DNA of 64,000 nt from the NCBI RefSeq assembly GCF_000828085.3, contig NZ_JXCA02000019.1, positions 439,046 through 503,045 on the forward strand, written 5' to 3'. Source of the stretch: Scytonema tolypothrichoides VB-61278. GTDB lineage: Bacteria > Cyanobacteriota > Cyanobacteriia > Cyanobacteriales > Nostocaceae. The notes beneath the pieces were generated by a model. It saw only the letters and a program-made list of their open reading frames with translations. It searched no databases and was not told the origin of the DNA. Of this stretch, positions 1 to 7,970 are shown one piece after another; within the stretch, counting starts at the first letter, position 1; the number at the start of each line of letters is the position of its first letter. A program made the translations under genes and the position numbers.

Positions 1-1348
1 GTGAGCGATCGCTCATTTGCTTTGGTTTTCCGCCAAATATTAAACTAAATTCCCTGGTTAAGCTAAAAGCGGTCAAAGCGTTGACTACAATAATGACTCC
101 TACAAGCCAAGGTTGTGTTGTCCACAGTCCTGAAGCTAATTTCAGCAATGCCCAAAAGCCGCCTAACGGTGGAAACCCAATTAATCCTAGAGTTCCTACT
201 ATATATGCTATGCCTGATACTGGACGGCGTGACCAAAGTCCCCCCAAAAGGCTGACATCTTGAGTGATGCTGTTCCAAACAATTGCACCAGTACTCATGA
301 CTAGGAGTGCTGAGGCTAAGGCGTGGGTGAGGACTAACAACAGTGCTGCTTCATCTTGTTGTGTTCCTACGGCGATAAATACTAAACCCATGTATGTACT
401 GACGGAGTAAGATAAGCAGCGTTTGATATCAACTTGGGCGATCGCAATTAAAGAACCACCCACTGCTGTCACAACACCGATAGCTACCATTGCAGAAGTC
501 GCTATTGGCGACAAGCTGAAAACAGGTTGCAGTTTAATCAGTACCCAAGCACCAGTCGCAACGACTACAGAATTCCGTAAAATTGTACTCGGAACAGGTC
601 CTTCCATTGCCTCATCCAACCACAGATGCAAGGGAAATTGAGCACACTTACCCATCGGACCTGCCATTAATGCCAGACATGTTAACGTTATTAAGGTTGG
701 GTTGACATTGGCAGTAGTCGCCCATTGAGCTAAATCGGTGTAGTTCCAAGTCCCAGCTTGTGACCATATTGCCAGAACTCCCATCAGCAGAAATAAATCT
801 CCCACCCGCTTGGTTAAGAAAGCATCTCTAGCGCCTGTGACAACCAAAGGCTGACTAAACCAAAGTCCTACTAATAAGTAAGTTCCTAAAGTTAGAATTT
901 CCAAAATCACGTAACTGAAAAACAAAGAATTGCATAACGCAAGGGCGCATAACCCCGCTTCAAACAATCCCAACAGAGAGTAAAAGCGTGCCCAACCCCA
1001 GTCCATCTCCATATAGCCGACAGCAAAAATTTGTGCAAGCAAATTTAAGCCAGTAATGACGACCATCGCGCCAACACTTAATGAGGAGATTTCTAAATCA
1101 ATAGAAAGGTTTAAACCAGCAGTATTCAGCCAAGGTATAGATATCTCATATGACGCTTGATTCCAGGCGATTGGTAAGACCAAAGCAGAATGAACAAACG
1201 CAAGAAATGTCATGACCAAGTTAATGTAACCTGCTGGTCTTGGTCCTGTGCGTTTGATAATTCCTGGAGACCAAGGGACGGCTAAAATCCCGCCCATTAA
1301 AGCATAGCAAGGAACTAACCAAACGGTTTCAAGCAGAAAATGACTCAT
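1..1348 (-). CDS. ndhF: NDH-1 subunit NdhF (NdhF3/NdhF4 type), truncated by window edge
   Basis: Reading the minus strand from ATG at 1348 gives about 449 residues with no stop before the window edge, so the C-terminus is missing. The protein is a chain of hydrophobic helices with typical proton-pumping NADH dehydrogenase subunit-5 segments, for example TKRVGDLFLLMGV, GPMGKCAQFPLHLWLDEAMEGP and IAIAQVDIKRCLSYSVSTYMG. The N-terminus (MSHFLLETVWLVPCYAL) and the residues GPRPAGYINL resemble the specialised cyanobacterial NdhF3/NdhF4 proteins of the CO2-uptake NDH-1 complexes rather than respiratory NdhF1, but I cannot tell F3 from F4 by eye. In such complexes it would work in the thylakoid membrane with NdhD3/D4 and CupA/CupB. 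A strong ribosome site (GGAGGAG) lies 6 bases before the ATG. Several short ORFs inside it on either strand are shadows. Confidence 0.9.
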   Translation of the reverse strand, partial: MSHFLLETVWLVPCYALMGGILAVPWSPGIIKRTGPRPAGYINLVMTFLAFVHSALVLPIAWNQASYEISIPWLNTAGLNLSIDLEISSLSVGAMVVITGLNLLAQIFAVGYMEMDWGWARFYSLLGLFEAGLCALALCNSLFFSYVILEILTLGTYLLVGLWFSQPLVVTGARDAFLTKRVGDLFLLMGVLAIWSQAGTWNYTDLAQWATTANVNPTLITLTCLALMAGPMGKCAQFPLHLWLDEAMEGPVPSTILRNSVVVATGAWVLIKLQPVFSLSPIATSAMVAIGVVTAVGGSLIAIAQVDIKRCLSYSVSTYMGLVFIAVGTQQDEAALLLVLTHALASALLVMSTGAIVWNSITQDVSLLGGLWSRRPVSGIAYIVGTLGLIGFPPLGGFWALLKLASGLWTTQPWLVGVIIVVNALTAFSLTREFSLIFGGKPKQMSDRS

Positions 1349-1464
1349 TAATTCTCCTCCGATTTGCTGCATAACAGGACACGGTTGTCAATGAACAACC
1401 GTTTTTTTTGACAACACAGATATGCGAATTGAAAATTTTAAGTTTTATTTTATTTTCGTTAAAT

Positions 1465-1486
1465 CATAGATTACCCTATATCTATG
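1465..1486. promoter_or_regulatory. Candidate LysR-type (NdhR/CcmR-like) operator for ndhF
   Basis: The sequence CATAGAT-N8-ATCTATG is a perfect 7-bp inverted repeat centred about 130 bases upstream of the ndhF start. The ATAG...CTAT arms resemble the kind of site bound by the CO2-responsive LysR regulator NdhR (CcmR). The arms are visible directly. Spacing does not match a consensus exactly (ATAG-N12-CTAT for the outer arms), so the assignment to a regulator is a guess from position and gene identity. Confidence 0.35.
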
Positions 1487-1559
1487 TCAAAGGGGAATAA
1501 ATTAGCTAAATCATTAGTCTATCATGACTCTAAGAAATTCTTATAGCTTGAAAATTTCC

Positions 1560-1719
1560 AATAGTTACTATTGTTTCTTATCTATAGGTGCTTGATTTAA
1601 CAGTTATCAGTGAACACTGAACAAGGGGTGGACGAGTCCGTTTCCTGCCTGGTAACTGATACGAGTGGTACTTGATAACTGATAATTGATAACTGTTCCG
1701 TGTTTGAATAGTTACTATT
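1560..1719. repeat. CAGTTAT-type repeat patch between 13-bp direct repeats
   Basis: AATAGTTACTATT occurs at 1560-1572 and again at 1707-1719. Between them lie CAGTTATCAGTGAACACTGAAC (1601-1622, split here as CAGTTATC and AGTGAAC units) and the opposite orientation TTGATAACTGATAATTGATAACTG (1672-1695). These are the same heptamers that appear as tandem repeats at 51388-51485. Confidence 0.55.
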
Positions 1720-1772
1720 ATTTTTTCTCTACATACCAATTTGTTGGGGAGTTGTGAGAATTGAAAAACTAA

Positions 1773-1804
1773 GATCCCCCACTTCTGGTGAGAAGTGGGG
1801 GATC
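1773..1804. repeat. Perfect hairpin repeat (GATCCCCCACTTCT arms)
   Basis: Arms GATCCCCCACTTCT (1773-1786) and AGAAGTGGGGGATC (1791-1804) are perfectly complementary over 14 bp around a GGTG loop. A related palindrome lies at 63363-63392. It could act as a bidirectional terminator or be a dispersed palindromic element. No long U-tract follows on the plus strand. Confidence 0.6.
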
Positions 1805-1916
1805 AAGTTTGCTCACGTTCGCTCATAGCGTGCCCGTAGCGACTCAGGATTTAGGACTGCCATAGCAGTTTTAGAAACAAACACACACGCAATTCGTTGT
1901 GTTCCTGTTACTCTAG

Positions 1917-2117
1917 TTAGTAGATTTTTTCTACTATTGCTTGCCCATTTGCTGGTACAATATATGCGACTACTGATGACTGGTGCGACGACTCACTGAT
2001 AGGAGCAGGTTTCATTTCGCCCCTAAAGTCTAGCAGTTGTACAAGCAGCAGGTAGCCAAGTGCCAAAATTATGGAAACCGCACCTGTGATAATTGCAACT
2101 ATTTTCCCACGATTCAT
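1917..2117 (-). CDS. Small single-pass membrane protein of unknown function
   Basis: A 66-residue protein beginning MNRGKIVAIITGAVSI. I chose the ATG at 2117 over the upstream GTG at 2126 because AGGTGG lies 5 bases before it. One hydrophobic helix (about residues 7-28, IVAIITGAVSIILALGYLLL) is followed by a polar tail of about 38 residues rich in Ser, His and Pro. The N-terminus is probably anchored in the membrane. It is on the same strand as the acylase and receptor genes upstream but separated from the acylase by a terminator-like hairpin, so it probably has its own promoter. I do not recognise a functional family, although proteins of this general form occur widely in cyanobacteria. Confidence 0.65.
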   Translation of the reverse strand: MNRGKIVAIITGAVSIILALGYLLLVQLLDFRGEMKPAPISESSHQSSVVAYIVPANGQAIVEKIY

Positions 2118-2222
2118 CAATTCCACCTGTAATGTTAAGATATGAGAATATCCCTATATTAAAATTGCAGTACCACATAATGGTGCAGCTAGCAGATAAA
2201 TAAGCATACCATCCCAGACAGC

Positions 2223-2249
2223 CAAAAAGCCGGAAAAACAGGCTTTTTG
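2223..2249 (-). terminator. Terminator-like hairpin after the acylase gene
   Basis: CAAAAAGCC (2223-2231) pairs with GGCTTTTTG (2241-2249) around a 9-base loop, 14 bases past the stop of the acylase gene on the minus strand. The A/T flanks make it a plausible rho-independent terminator in both directions. Confidence 0.6.
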
Positions 2250-2262
2250 ACCCTGGTTACAT

Positions 2263-4377
2263 TCAGAATGCCTTACGCTCCTCTAAATGCGCCAGAATAT
2301 CTTGACGGTCACGCCAAACTGGACGCAACTGTTTGCTGGCAAACATCTGCAATTGATCCTCAGTATGAGGCGAGCCGCTTTGAGTTGCATTACCATAGCC
2401 AATCAACGCCATAGCCTTTACTGGTTGAGAAAACTCAATAGCAGCAACGAACGAATCACCAGCAACTGCTTGGAAGCGACCACCCGAAGCTGGTGCAAAA
2501 TTGAGAACGCGGAAAATACCAAGACTTCCATCACCACCGTTAGCAGGTAAATCCTTATTGCCCACATGCACCCGGAAAACATCCCCCCACGCGATATCTA
2601 GCTTTCCATAAGCTTTTTCTACTTTACCAGCGACAGCTTCCAGTGTTGCAACTGCACCTTTAGGATCGGCTAAACCATCTGGGGTGGTGCGTGGAGAGTC
2701 GTCACTCCAAGGTTTGCTGAACGATTTATCATCTAAGTCCATCTGTTGTGCCCAAAAGGCAAAAAGTACAGCACCTTTAGAATCTGCATTGGCTTGTCTA
2801 TCCCACGCTTCTAGGACATCAGCTGCTCGTCGTGCTAATTCACCCCCCTGCTTTCGGGAAGCGGGAATTAAGTCATCCAAGATGCGATCTGCTAATTCCA
2901 TGCGGGTCGAATGTTTGTATTCTACCATCTCATCGAAAGAAATTTTGTCATCCTCAGATAGCATTCTTATAGAATGCTGGGTCCGAAAATCCTTGGGAAA
3001 AATTAGGCCAGTCGGTGTCATGTAAGCAGGGTAATTATCTGCTTTAATAGCAGTAGCATATGTCGTTGTCCAAGGTGGGTCATTAGTATTTTGCAACCAA
3101 CCGCTTTCTGGGTCAATGACACGCGGTAAATCTTCATAGGGATGGATTTTTGTCCATAGTGTTTTAGAGGTGTCACCAGGAATAATCCCTTGCCAGTATT
3201 TAAAATCACCTTGAGAACGAACCGGAACATCACCGTTGAACAGGTGCATGATGTGCCCATCTTTGTCTGCATACATCACCGTAAACATAGGTAGTTGCAA
3301 ACGCTTGAGAACAGATTGAAACTGGGTGAGGTTTTGGGAACGCCCCATATCCCACCATTGTTCAAGCACACCAGGTCGATCAAGACCAGCAACCCGCAAC
3401 GCCACAGCAAAACCATCTTTTTCTGTCACAACAGGACCGTGAACAGAACGTTTGACGACGAGGGGTTGTTCGCTTAACGTACCGTCTTTTTGTTTTACCT
3501 TCAAGGAGACGGTTGTAGTCTCGAAGGGACGAACTTTGCCATCGAAGCGATAACCATTGTCAACTAATTTGAGTGAGTAGGTATCCCAACCATCGTAAAT
3601 GTTGACGGTGTGAGTCCAGCCTAAATTTTCGTTGAAGGCGATCGCCAACACCGGAACTCCAACAAGTGTTGCACCATAAGCATCAATATCGGGAGTCGAG
3701 AGTTGTGCTTCGTACCACAAAAATAAATCCGACCAAGGCAAATGTGGATTTGCCAGCAGCATCGCTTTGCCACTTGCAGAACGAGAGGGTGCTATGGCCC
3801 AACCATTAGACCCTGCTTTTGATTCTTGTTTGGCGACGCCTGCAATGTCCTGTGGGTTGACAATAAAAGTAAAATGCAGGACTCTGTTTAGGTGAGCTAG
3901 AACATCTTCTGGCTTGACTGGCAACACTGCCTCTACTTCATCATCAATCAGTTCGCTATGCTCCTTAGCGTAAGCATTAATCCCCGCAGCAAACGCATCC
4001 AGGTAGTTGCGAAAAGTTGGATTTTGTGCTTGATACCAAGAACTCGCACGTTCTGGGATTCCTGCCGTGAGAACCCAACGGTCTGAGTCTAAATATTTCT
4101 CTCCCCAGTATTCGGCAGCACGTCCCCGCGCTTGACCGTAAAGACGCAAAAGCAAGTTACCGTGACTTTGCATCTGTGCCCAACCAAAGGCTTGAAATGC
4201 ACTCCGGGTATCCTTGCCGTAGATGTGGGGTATTCCATAAGTATCCCAGAGTATTTCAGTGGATTTTGTTATCTGTGCAGAAGTCTGACATCCCAAAACT
4301 AAAGCAAAGATCATACCAAATACAAATGCGAAAACTCGGAATGGTTTTCGCCGGAAAGTTTTATGTAGGTAGTTCAT
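2263..4377 (-). CDS. Penicillin acylase family Ntn hydrolase (AHL-acylase/PvdQ-like), lipoprotein
   Basis: A 704-residue precursor of an N-terminal-nucleophile amidohydrolase. Residues 1-29 form a signal peptide ending in the lipobox VLG-Cys30, so the enzyme is probably a periplasmic or outer-membrane-facing lipoprotein. The autocleavage site is visible at Gly189|Ser190 (AGSNGWAI). Ser190 would be the nucleophile of the beta chain, and a His lies at beta-chain position 23 (residue 212, in NPHLPW), where this family has its conserved His. Known relatives hydrolyse long-chain amides: acyl-homoserine lactones (AiiC, QuiP) or the fatty acyl group of the pyoverdine precursor (PvdQ). It lies 142 bases downstream of the TonB receptor gene on the same strand with no obvious terminator between, so the two are probably co-transcribed. 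Because the neighbouring NRPS begins with a fatty-acid-loading domain, removal of an acyl tail or scavenging is a reasonable but unproven role. Confidence 0.88.
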   Translation of the reverse strand: MNYLHKTFRRKPFRVFAFVFGMIFALVLGCQTSAQITKSTEILWDTYGIPHIYGKDTRSAFQAFGWAQMQSHGNLLLRLYGQARGRAAEYWGEKYLDSDRWVLTAGIPERASSWYQAQNPTFRNYLDAFAAGINAYAKEHSELIDDEVEAVLPVKPEDVLAHLNRVLHFTFIVNPQDIAGVAKQESKAGSNGWAIAPSRSASGKAMLLANPHLPWSDLFLWYEAQLSTPDIDAYGATLVGVPVLAIAFNENLGWTHTVNIYDGWDTYSLKLVDNGYRFDGKVRPFETTTVSLKVKQKDGTLSEQPLVVKRSVHGPVVTEKDGFAVALRVAGLDRPGVLEQWWDMGRSQNLTQFQSVLKRLQLPMFTVMYADKDGHIMHLFNGDVPVRSQGDFKYWQGIIPGDTSKTLWTKIHPYEDLPRVIDPESGWLQNTNDPPWTTTYATAIKADNYPAYMTPTGLIFPKDFRTQHSIRMLSEDDKISFDEMVEYKHSTRMELADRILDDLIPASRKQGGELARRAADVLEAWDRQANADSKGAVLFAFWAQQMDLDDKSFSKPWSDDSPRTTPDGLADPKGAVATLEAVAGKVEKAYGKLDIAWGDVFRVHVGNKDLPANGGDGSLGIFRVLNFAPASGGRFQAVAGDSFVAAIEFSQPVKAMALIGYGNATQSGSPHTEDQLQMFASKQLRPVWRDRQDILAHLEERKAF

Positions 4378-4519
4378 ATTTCTATTTAGGAATTAAGTTA
4401 CTCATCACTGTTGGATATCAATTTTGGAGGATGGATTTTGGGAGATTTAGTTGTCAGTTAAGTTCAACGTTCCTCCTCTGATTCAACAACGCCCATTTCC
4501 GAACCACAGACAATAGCAA

Positions 4520-7243
4520 TCAAAATTCCCAGCCAATTGTTCCTTGTACAGTCAAAGGTGCTCCTGGATAGACACGCAGGTTACTATTAGCTGATTCAAA
4601 ATATGTGATGTCAAACAGGTTTTTGATGTTCACAGCGGCTCGGAAATTATTTCGCTTGTAGAACAGAGCAGCATCCGTCCGCAGATAATTCGGTAACTCA
4701 AAAGTGTTTGCTAAATCTCCTTGGCGATCGCCCACATAAAATAATCCCAAACCAAACCCCAAACCCTGCAAAAAGGAGCTTTGCAGGGTGTAGGTTGTCC
4801 ACACGCTAAAAGAGTGTTTCGGGATGTTATTCAACTGGTTGTCTACCAGCAGTGGTCTGGTGTCTTTGGTGACGATGGCATCGGTGTAAGCATAGGCAGC
4901 AATGATGTTCCATCCGGGTAGGACTTCGCCTGCGATGTCGAATTCGATGCCTCGACTGCGTTGCTCTCCAGTAACGATAAAGAACCGCGTATTGTTTGGA
5001 TTAGGGACTATCACATTAGAGCGGGTGAGGTCATAGAATGCCAAGGTTGCAGAAACCTTATTGCTCAAGTCTGCCTTGACGCCGACTTCATATTGGGTCC
5101 CCCGTTCTGGTGTGAATAGCGTCTCGTCAAGGGTGGTGCCGTAGTTCTGCTGAAAGGCTTTACCATAGCTGGCGTAAAGTGAAATCTCGGGGATCGGTTG
5201 ATAGACAATCCCGACACGAGGCGTGAACGCTTCATCTTGTTGAAAGGTAGTTCTTGCGGCGACAAAGTTCTCTTGTTTCTGATTGACAAGGTCAAATCGT
5301 CCACCGAGGAGCAGTTTCAGGTTGTCGGCAAAGGTAATCTGATCTTGAATGTAAATGCCTAAAGCTTGAGATGTGATACCACTATCAGACCTGCTCACAG
5401 CTCCTTGAGGGCGACCGTAAACCGGATTAAATAGGTCAAGGGGAGCCTGAGAGCTGTTCAATCCATCAGGCGTAAAATCAGTTTGTCTAAACAGATCAAA
5501 GCCAGTCACCAGTTGGTGTTGAATGCTCCCGGTCTTAAATTTACCCACAACGTAGGTATCCATCGTGTAGGTATTGGTAGAAGTACTTCCCTGGCTGTCG
5601 AAGAAAGCTCCTCTTTGTAAGGTGCGGTTGTTTGCCAGAAGAGCGGTTGGTGAAGTGAATTTCTGGTCAACTTTGGAAAACGTACTTTGAAACGCATTGC
5701 GGATTTGCCAGTTCTCACTGAAGCGATGCTCAAAGTTGTAGCCAACTCGCAAAGCAGTGCGGTTATCTTTGTCGTCCGGTTCGTTGATATTGCGATTGAG
5801 CGGAATTTTGCCATTTGGATTGGGCAGCACCGTACCAACCGCTGGCAGTCCATTATCATCTTGCAGTTGACTGTCCAGATATTCAGCTTCCAGGGTTAGC
5901 TTTGTATTCTTGCCAATTTGCCAGGATAAAACCGGAGCAATAAAGTAACGCTGGGTATCGAAGAAGTCGATAAACGTGCCGGATGATTCCACCGAAGCAT
6001 TTAAGCGATAGAGCAGGGTTTTATCGCTAGTTAGGGGACCAGAAAGGTCAACCGCACCGCGATAAAAGTCGAAATTGCCAAATGTTCCTTCGATGGAATA
6101 GTAAGGATCCTGACGGGGTTGCTTTGTAATCAGGTTGAGTGCACCACCCAGAATGCCTTGACCGTAAAGCACAGACCCCGGACCTTTGAGCACTTCGATG
6201 CGTTCTAAGTTCGCAGTTTCCGAGGGAACTCGGCTACCAATTCGATCTCTCAGACCATTTCGCAAAACACCATCATTAACATTAGAAAAACCTCGGAAAT
6301 AGAATCGATCAAATGTGCTGCGAGATCCACCCGCTTGCACTTGAACGCCACTCACATTCCTCACGGCATCGCCGACGCGAGTAATTTGTTGGTCTTGGAT
6401 CACCTGTCGCGGCACTACTTGAATCGCTTGCGGAATATCACGCTGATTCGTATCGACTTTCGTCCCAGTGGTCGATACAGATGAATTGTATCCATCTTGC
6501 TCCCCTGTTACCACCAACTCAATTGGTTCATCACCACTAACGGATGGTTGAGTTGGCATTTTCTGACTGTCTGGCTGCTGTGCAGGTGATTGTTGTGTTT
6601 GAGGTTGCCCCTGTTGCGCTCTTTGTGATGTACTCGCGACGCTGAAAATAATACCTTCGTTGGGACTGTCATACAACTCGACAATTGGTGCACCCGACTC
6701 ACCCGTTACCGTCACCCGGATAGTCTTGGCATCAAAGTTAGTAACCGTTATTTCAGTAACACCTGTAATTGGCTTGGTGGAGCGAAATGTGAATGCATCG
6801 CCACTGGGTAGTTGTAGTTGAGCATTAGGAATATCAACGACAAAGTTATTGCCAGCACTACGATTCACCAGTTGTAACGCCTGACCTTTGGAAGTCTGTA
6901 AAATCACCTCCACGCCTTTTTTGGTGGGATTGGCCTTCACTCCGGTCACTTGAATAACTTCTGAGGTGGGTGTTGCCTGTGGTGTTGGTGACTGCACAAG
7001 CATTTGAGCACTGGTGATTGGGCGTTCTATCTCTGAGAGTGACCGAATCTCTGTTATGGGTTTAACGAACCGGGAATTGGTGACCAAACGTGGTTGTTGA
7101 GTAGAACGAGCACTCTTTTCACCAGATGCCGTACTCTTGTCAACTCCAATTGATGATTTTTCTTCACTTAATGTGGGAGTTGTGAGCAACCCCACTATTG
7201 CGCCTGTCAGCAACAGACTGGGAACAAGCCGCTTATATTTCAT
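4520..7243 (-). CDS. TonB-dependent siderophore receptor with N-terminal AMIN domain
   Basis: A 907-residue outer-membrane receptor. I chose ATG 7243 (MKYKRLVPSLLLTG) because it starts directly with a classical signal peptide; the frame stays open 27 codons further upstream but that extension is not signal-like. After the signal peptide come a Pro/Gln-rich linker, an AMIN domain (about residues 85-205, VTGVKANPTKKGVEVIL...), a second Gln-rich linker, a TonB-box-like ELVVTGEQ (about 243), a plug domain (about 260-385, DIPQAIQVVPRQVI, VLKGPGSVLYGQG) and a 22-strand-type barrel ending in Phe (TIGWEF). This AMIN-plug-barrel layout is characteristic of cyanobacterial siderophore receptors. It is divergent from the NRPS cluster, sharing a 727-base intergenic region that contains a Fur-like palindrome, and is likely the import partner for the cluster's product if that product is a siderophore. 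Confidence 0.93.
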   Translation of the reverse strand: MKYKRLVPSLLLTGAIVGLLTTPTLSEEKSSIGVDKSTASGEKSARSTQQPRLVTNSRFVKPITEIRSLSEIERPITSAQMLVQSPTPQATPTSEVIQVTGVKANPTKKGVEVILQTSKGQALQLVNRSAGNNFVVDIPNAQLQLPSGDAFTFRSTKPITGVTEITVTNFDAKTIRVTVTGESGAPIVELYDSPNEGIIFSVASTSQRAQQGQPQTQQSPAQQPDSQKMPTQPSVSGDEPIELVVTGEQDGYNSSVSTTGTKVDTNQRDIPQAIQVVPRQVIQDQQITRVGDAVRNVSGVQVQAGGSRSTFDRFYFRGFSNVNDGVLRNGLRDRIGSRVPSETANLERIEVLKGPGSVLYGQGILGGALNLITKQPRQDPYYSIEGTFGNFDFYRGAVDLSGPLTSDKTLLYRLNASVESSGTFIDFFDTQRYFIAPVLSWQIGKNTKLTLEAEYLDSQLQDDNGLPAVGTVLPNPNGKIPLNRNINEPDDKDNRTALRVGYNFEHRFSENWQIRNAFQSTFSKVDQKFTSPTALLANNRTLQRGAFFDSQGSTSTNTYTMDTYVVGKFKTGSIQHQLVTGFDLFRQTDFTPDGLNSSQAPLDLFNPVYGRPQGAVSRSDSGITSQALGIYIQDQITFADNLKLLLGGRFDLVNQKQENFVAARTTFQQDEAFTPRVGIVYQPIPEISLYASYGKAFQQNYGTTLDETLFTPERGTQYEVGVKADLSNKVSATLAFYDLTRSNVIVPNPNNTRFFIVTGEQRSRGIEFDIAGEVLPGWNIIAAYAYTDAIVTKDTRPLLVDNQLNNIPKHSFSVWTTYTLQSSFLQGLGFGLGLFYVGDRQGDLANTFELPNYLRTDAALFYKRNNFRAAVNIKNLFDITYFESANSNLRVYPGAPLTVQGTIGWEF

Positions 7244-7970
7244 TCTTTTCGTTGTTACTCCCTCACGCCACGAAATCTCTAGTTGATGACGCCAGTATAG
7301 GAGATTATTGAAATTCATTTGCACTGAGAAAGCAAGAAGACTGAAACTATAACAAACAAAAGTTTACATTTGGTTGGTCAACTTTAAACACACTATTGCT
7401 ACATCTTGAGACTAATTCATTCATAAAACTTCATGATGTCAAGTCGGTATTTAGAAAACCTTCATGGTGCATGTTCATTTCGACATCATGCTATTAGCTG
7501 TATGAACACAGACAGCATTGACCAGTAAACACTTTTGGGTGAGTTGACATGATTTGACTGAGACTACACACAATCATGTGAGATGAATAAAAGATAAGTA
7601 TTGTTGATATCTGTTTTTAACATCTATCAATAGTAAGATTTTTTTCCAGATAGTTGCAACTCATAACTATAAAGATTATTGATAAGTCTTATCTATTAAT
7701 CTAGGGTTGCTAAACACAATACATTTCCTCTAGAGTAAAAGGTGCTAATCAAAAATAACTTTCAATACATCTGAGTAACACCTTACTTGACAAACCAAAC
7801 AATTAGGGGTTTGATATAACGCAACAATTGAGGTTTATCCAAAAAACTTCTCATAATTGAATAGCGTGCAGGTATAAAGACAGTACTATAACTTGCACAG
7901 AGTTAAGTTTGCTATTTAGCTTTCCTGATTCCAGGATTATTTGCGTGCATCTAATTGCCCGAGGCGGAAA
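7244..7970. promoter_or_regulatory. Divergent promoter region between receptor and NRPS cluster
   Basis: This 727-base AT-rich region separates the receptor (-) from the first NRPS gene (+). No coding sequence is credible here. It must contain both promoters. The only distinct signal I see is the palindrome GATAAGTCTTATC at 7681-7693. GAGGCGG, 4 bases before ATG 7971, is the ribosome site of the NRPS gene and decides that start over the in-frame TTG at 7941. Confidence 0.6.
7681..7693. promoter_or_regulatory. Fur-box-like 6-1-6 palindrome
   Basis: GATAAG-T-CTTATC is a perfect 6-1-6 inverted repeat, differing from the GATAAT-N-ATTATC Fur half-sites at one base per arm. It lies in the shared intergenic region of a siderophore-type receptor and the biosynthetic cluster, where iron control would be expected. 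Short palindromes of this kind arise by chance in AT-rich DNA, so this is only a candidate. Confidence 0.35.

Larger units (their letters stand above)
1349..1916. other. Repeat-rich intergenic region upstream of ndhF
   Basis: No credible coding sequence in 568 bases. It holds the ndhF leader with a candidate LysR-type operator (1465-1486), a patch of CAGTTAT/TGATAACTG-type repeats bounded by 13-base direct repeats (1560-1719), a perfect 14-bp-arm hairpin (1773-1804), and a short segment around 1808-1845 containing TAGCGTGCC, a string typical of cyanobacterial dispersed repeats that also appears in reverse complement in the insertion at 26181. Confidence 0.7.

Noticed and set aside
63..641. 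Short ORFs on both strands between 63 and 641
   Set aside because: They lie in other frames of the ndhF coding sequence, which stays open from 1348 to the window edge.
7941..7970. TTG start giving ten more residues to the first NRPS
   Set aside because: GAGGCGG is correctly placed for ATG 7971, and the extra residues (RASNCPRRK) are not typical of the FAAL N-terminus.
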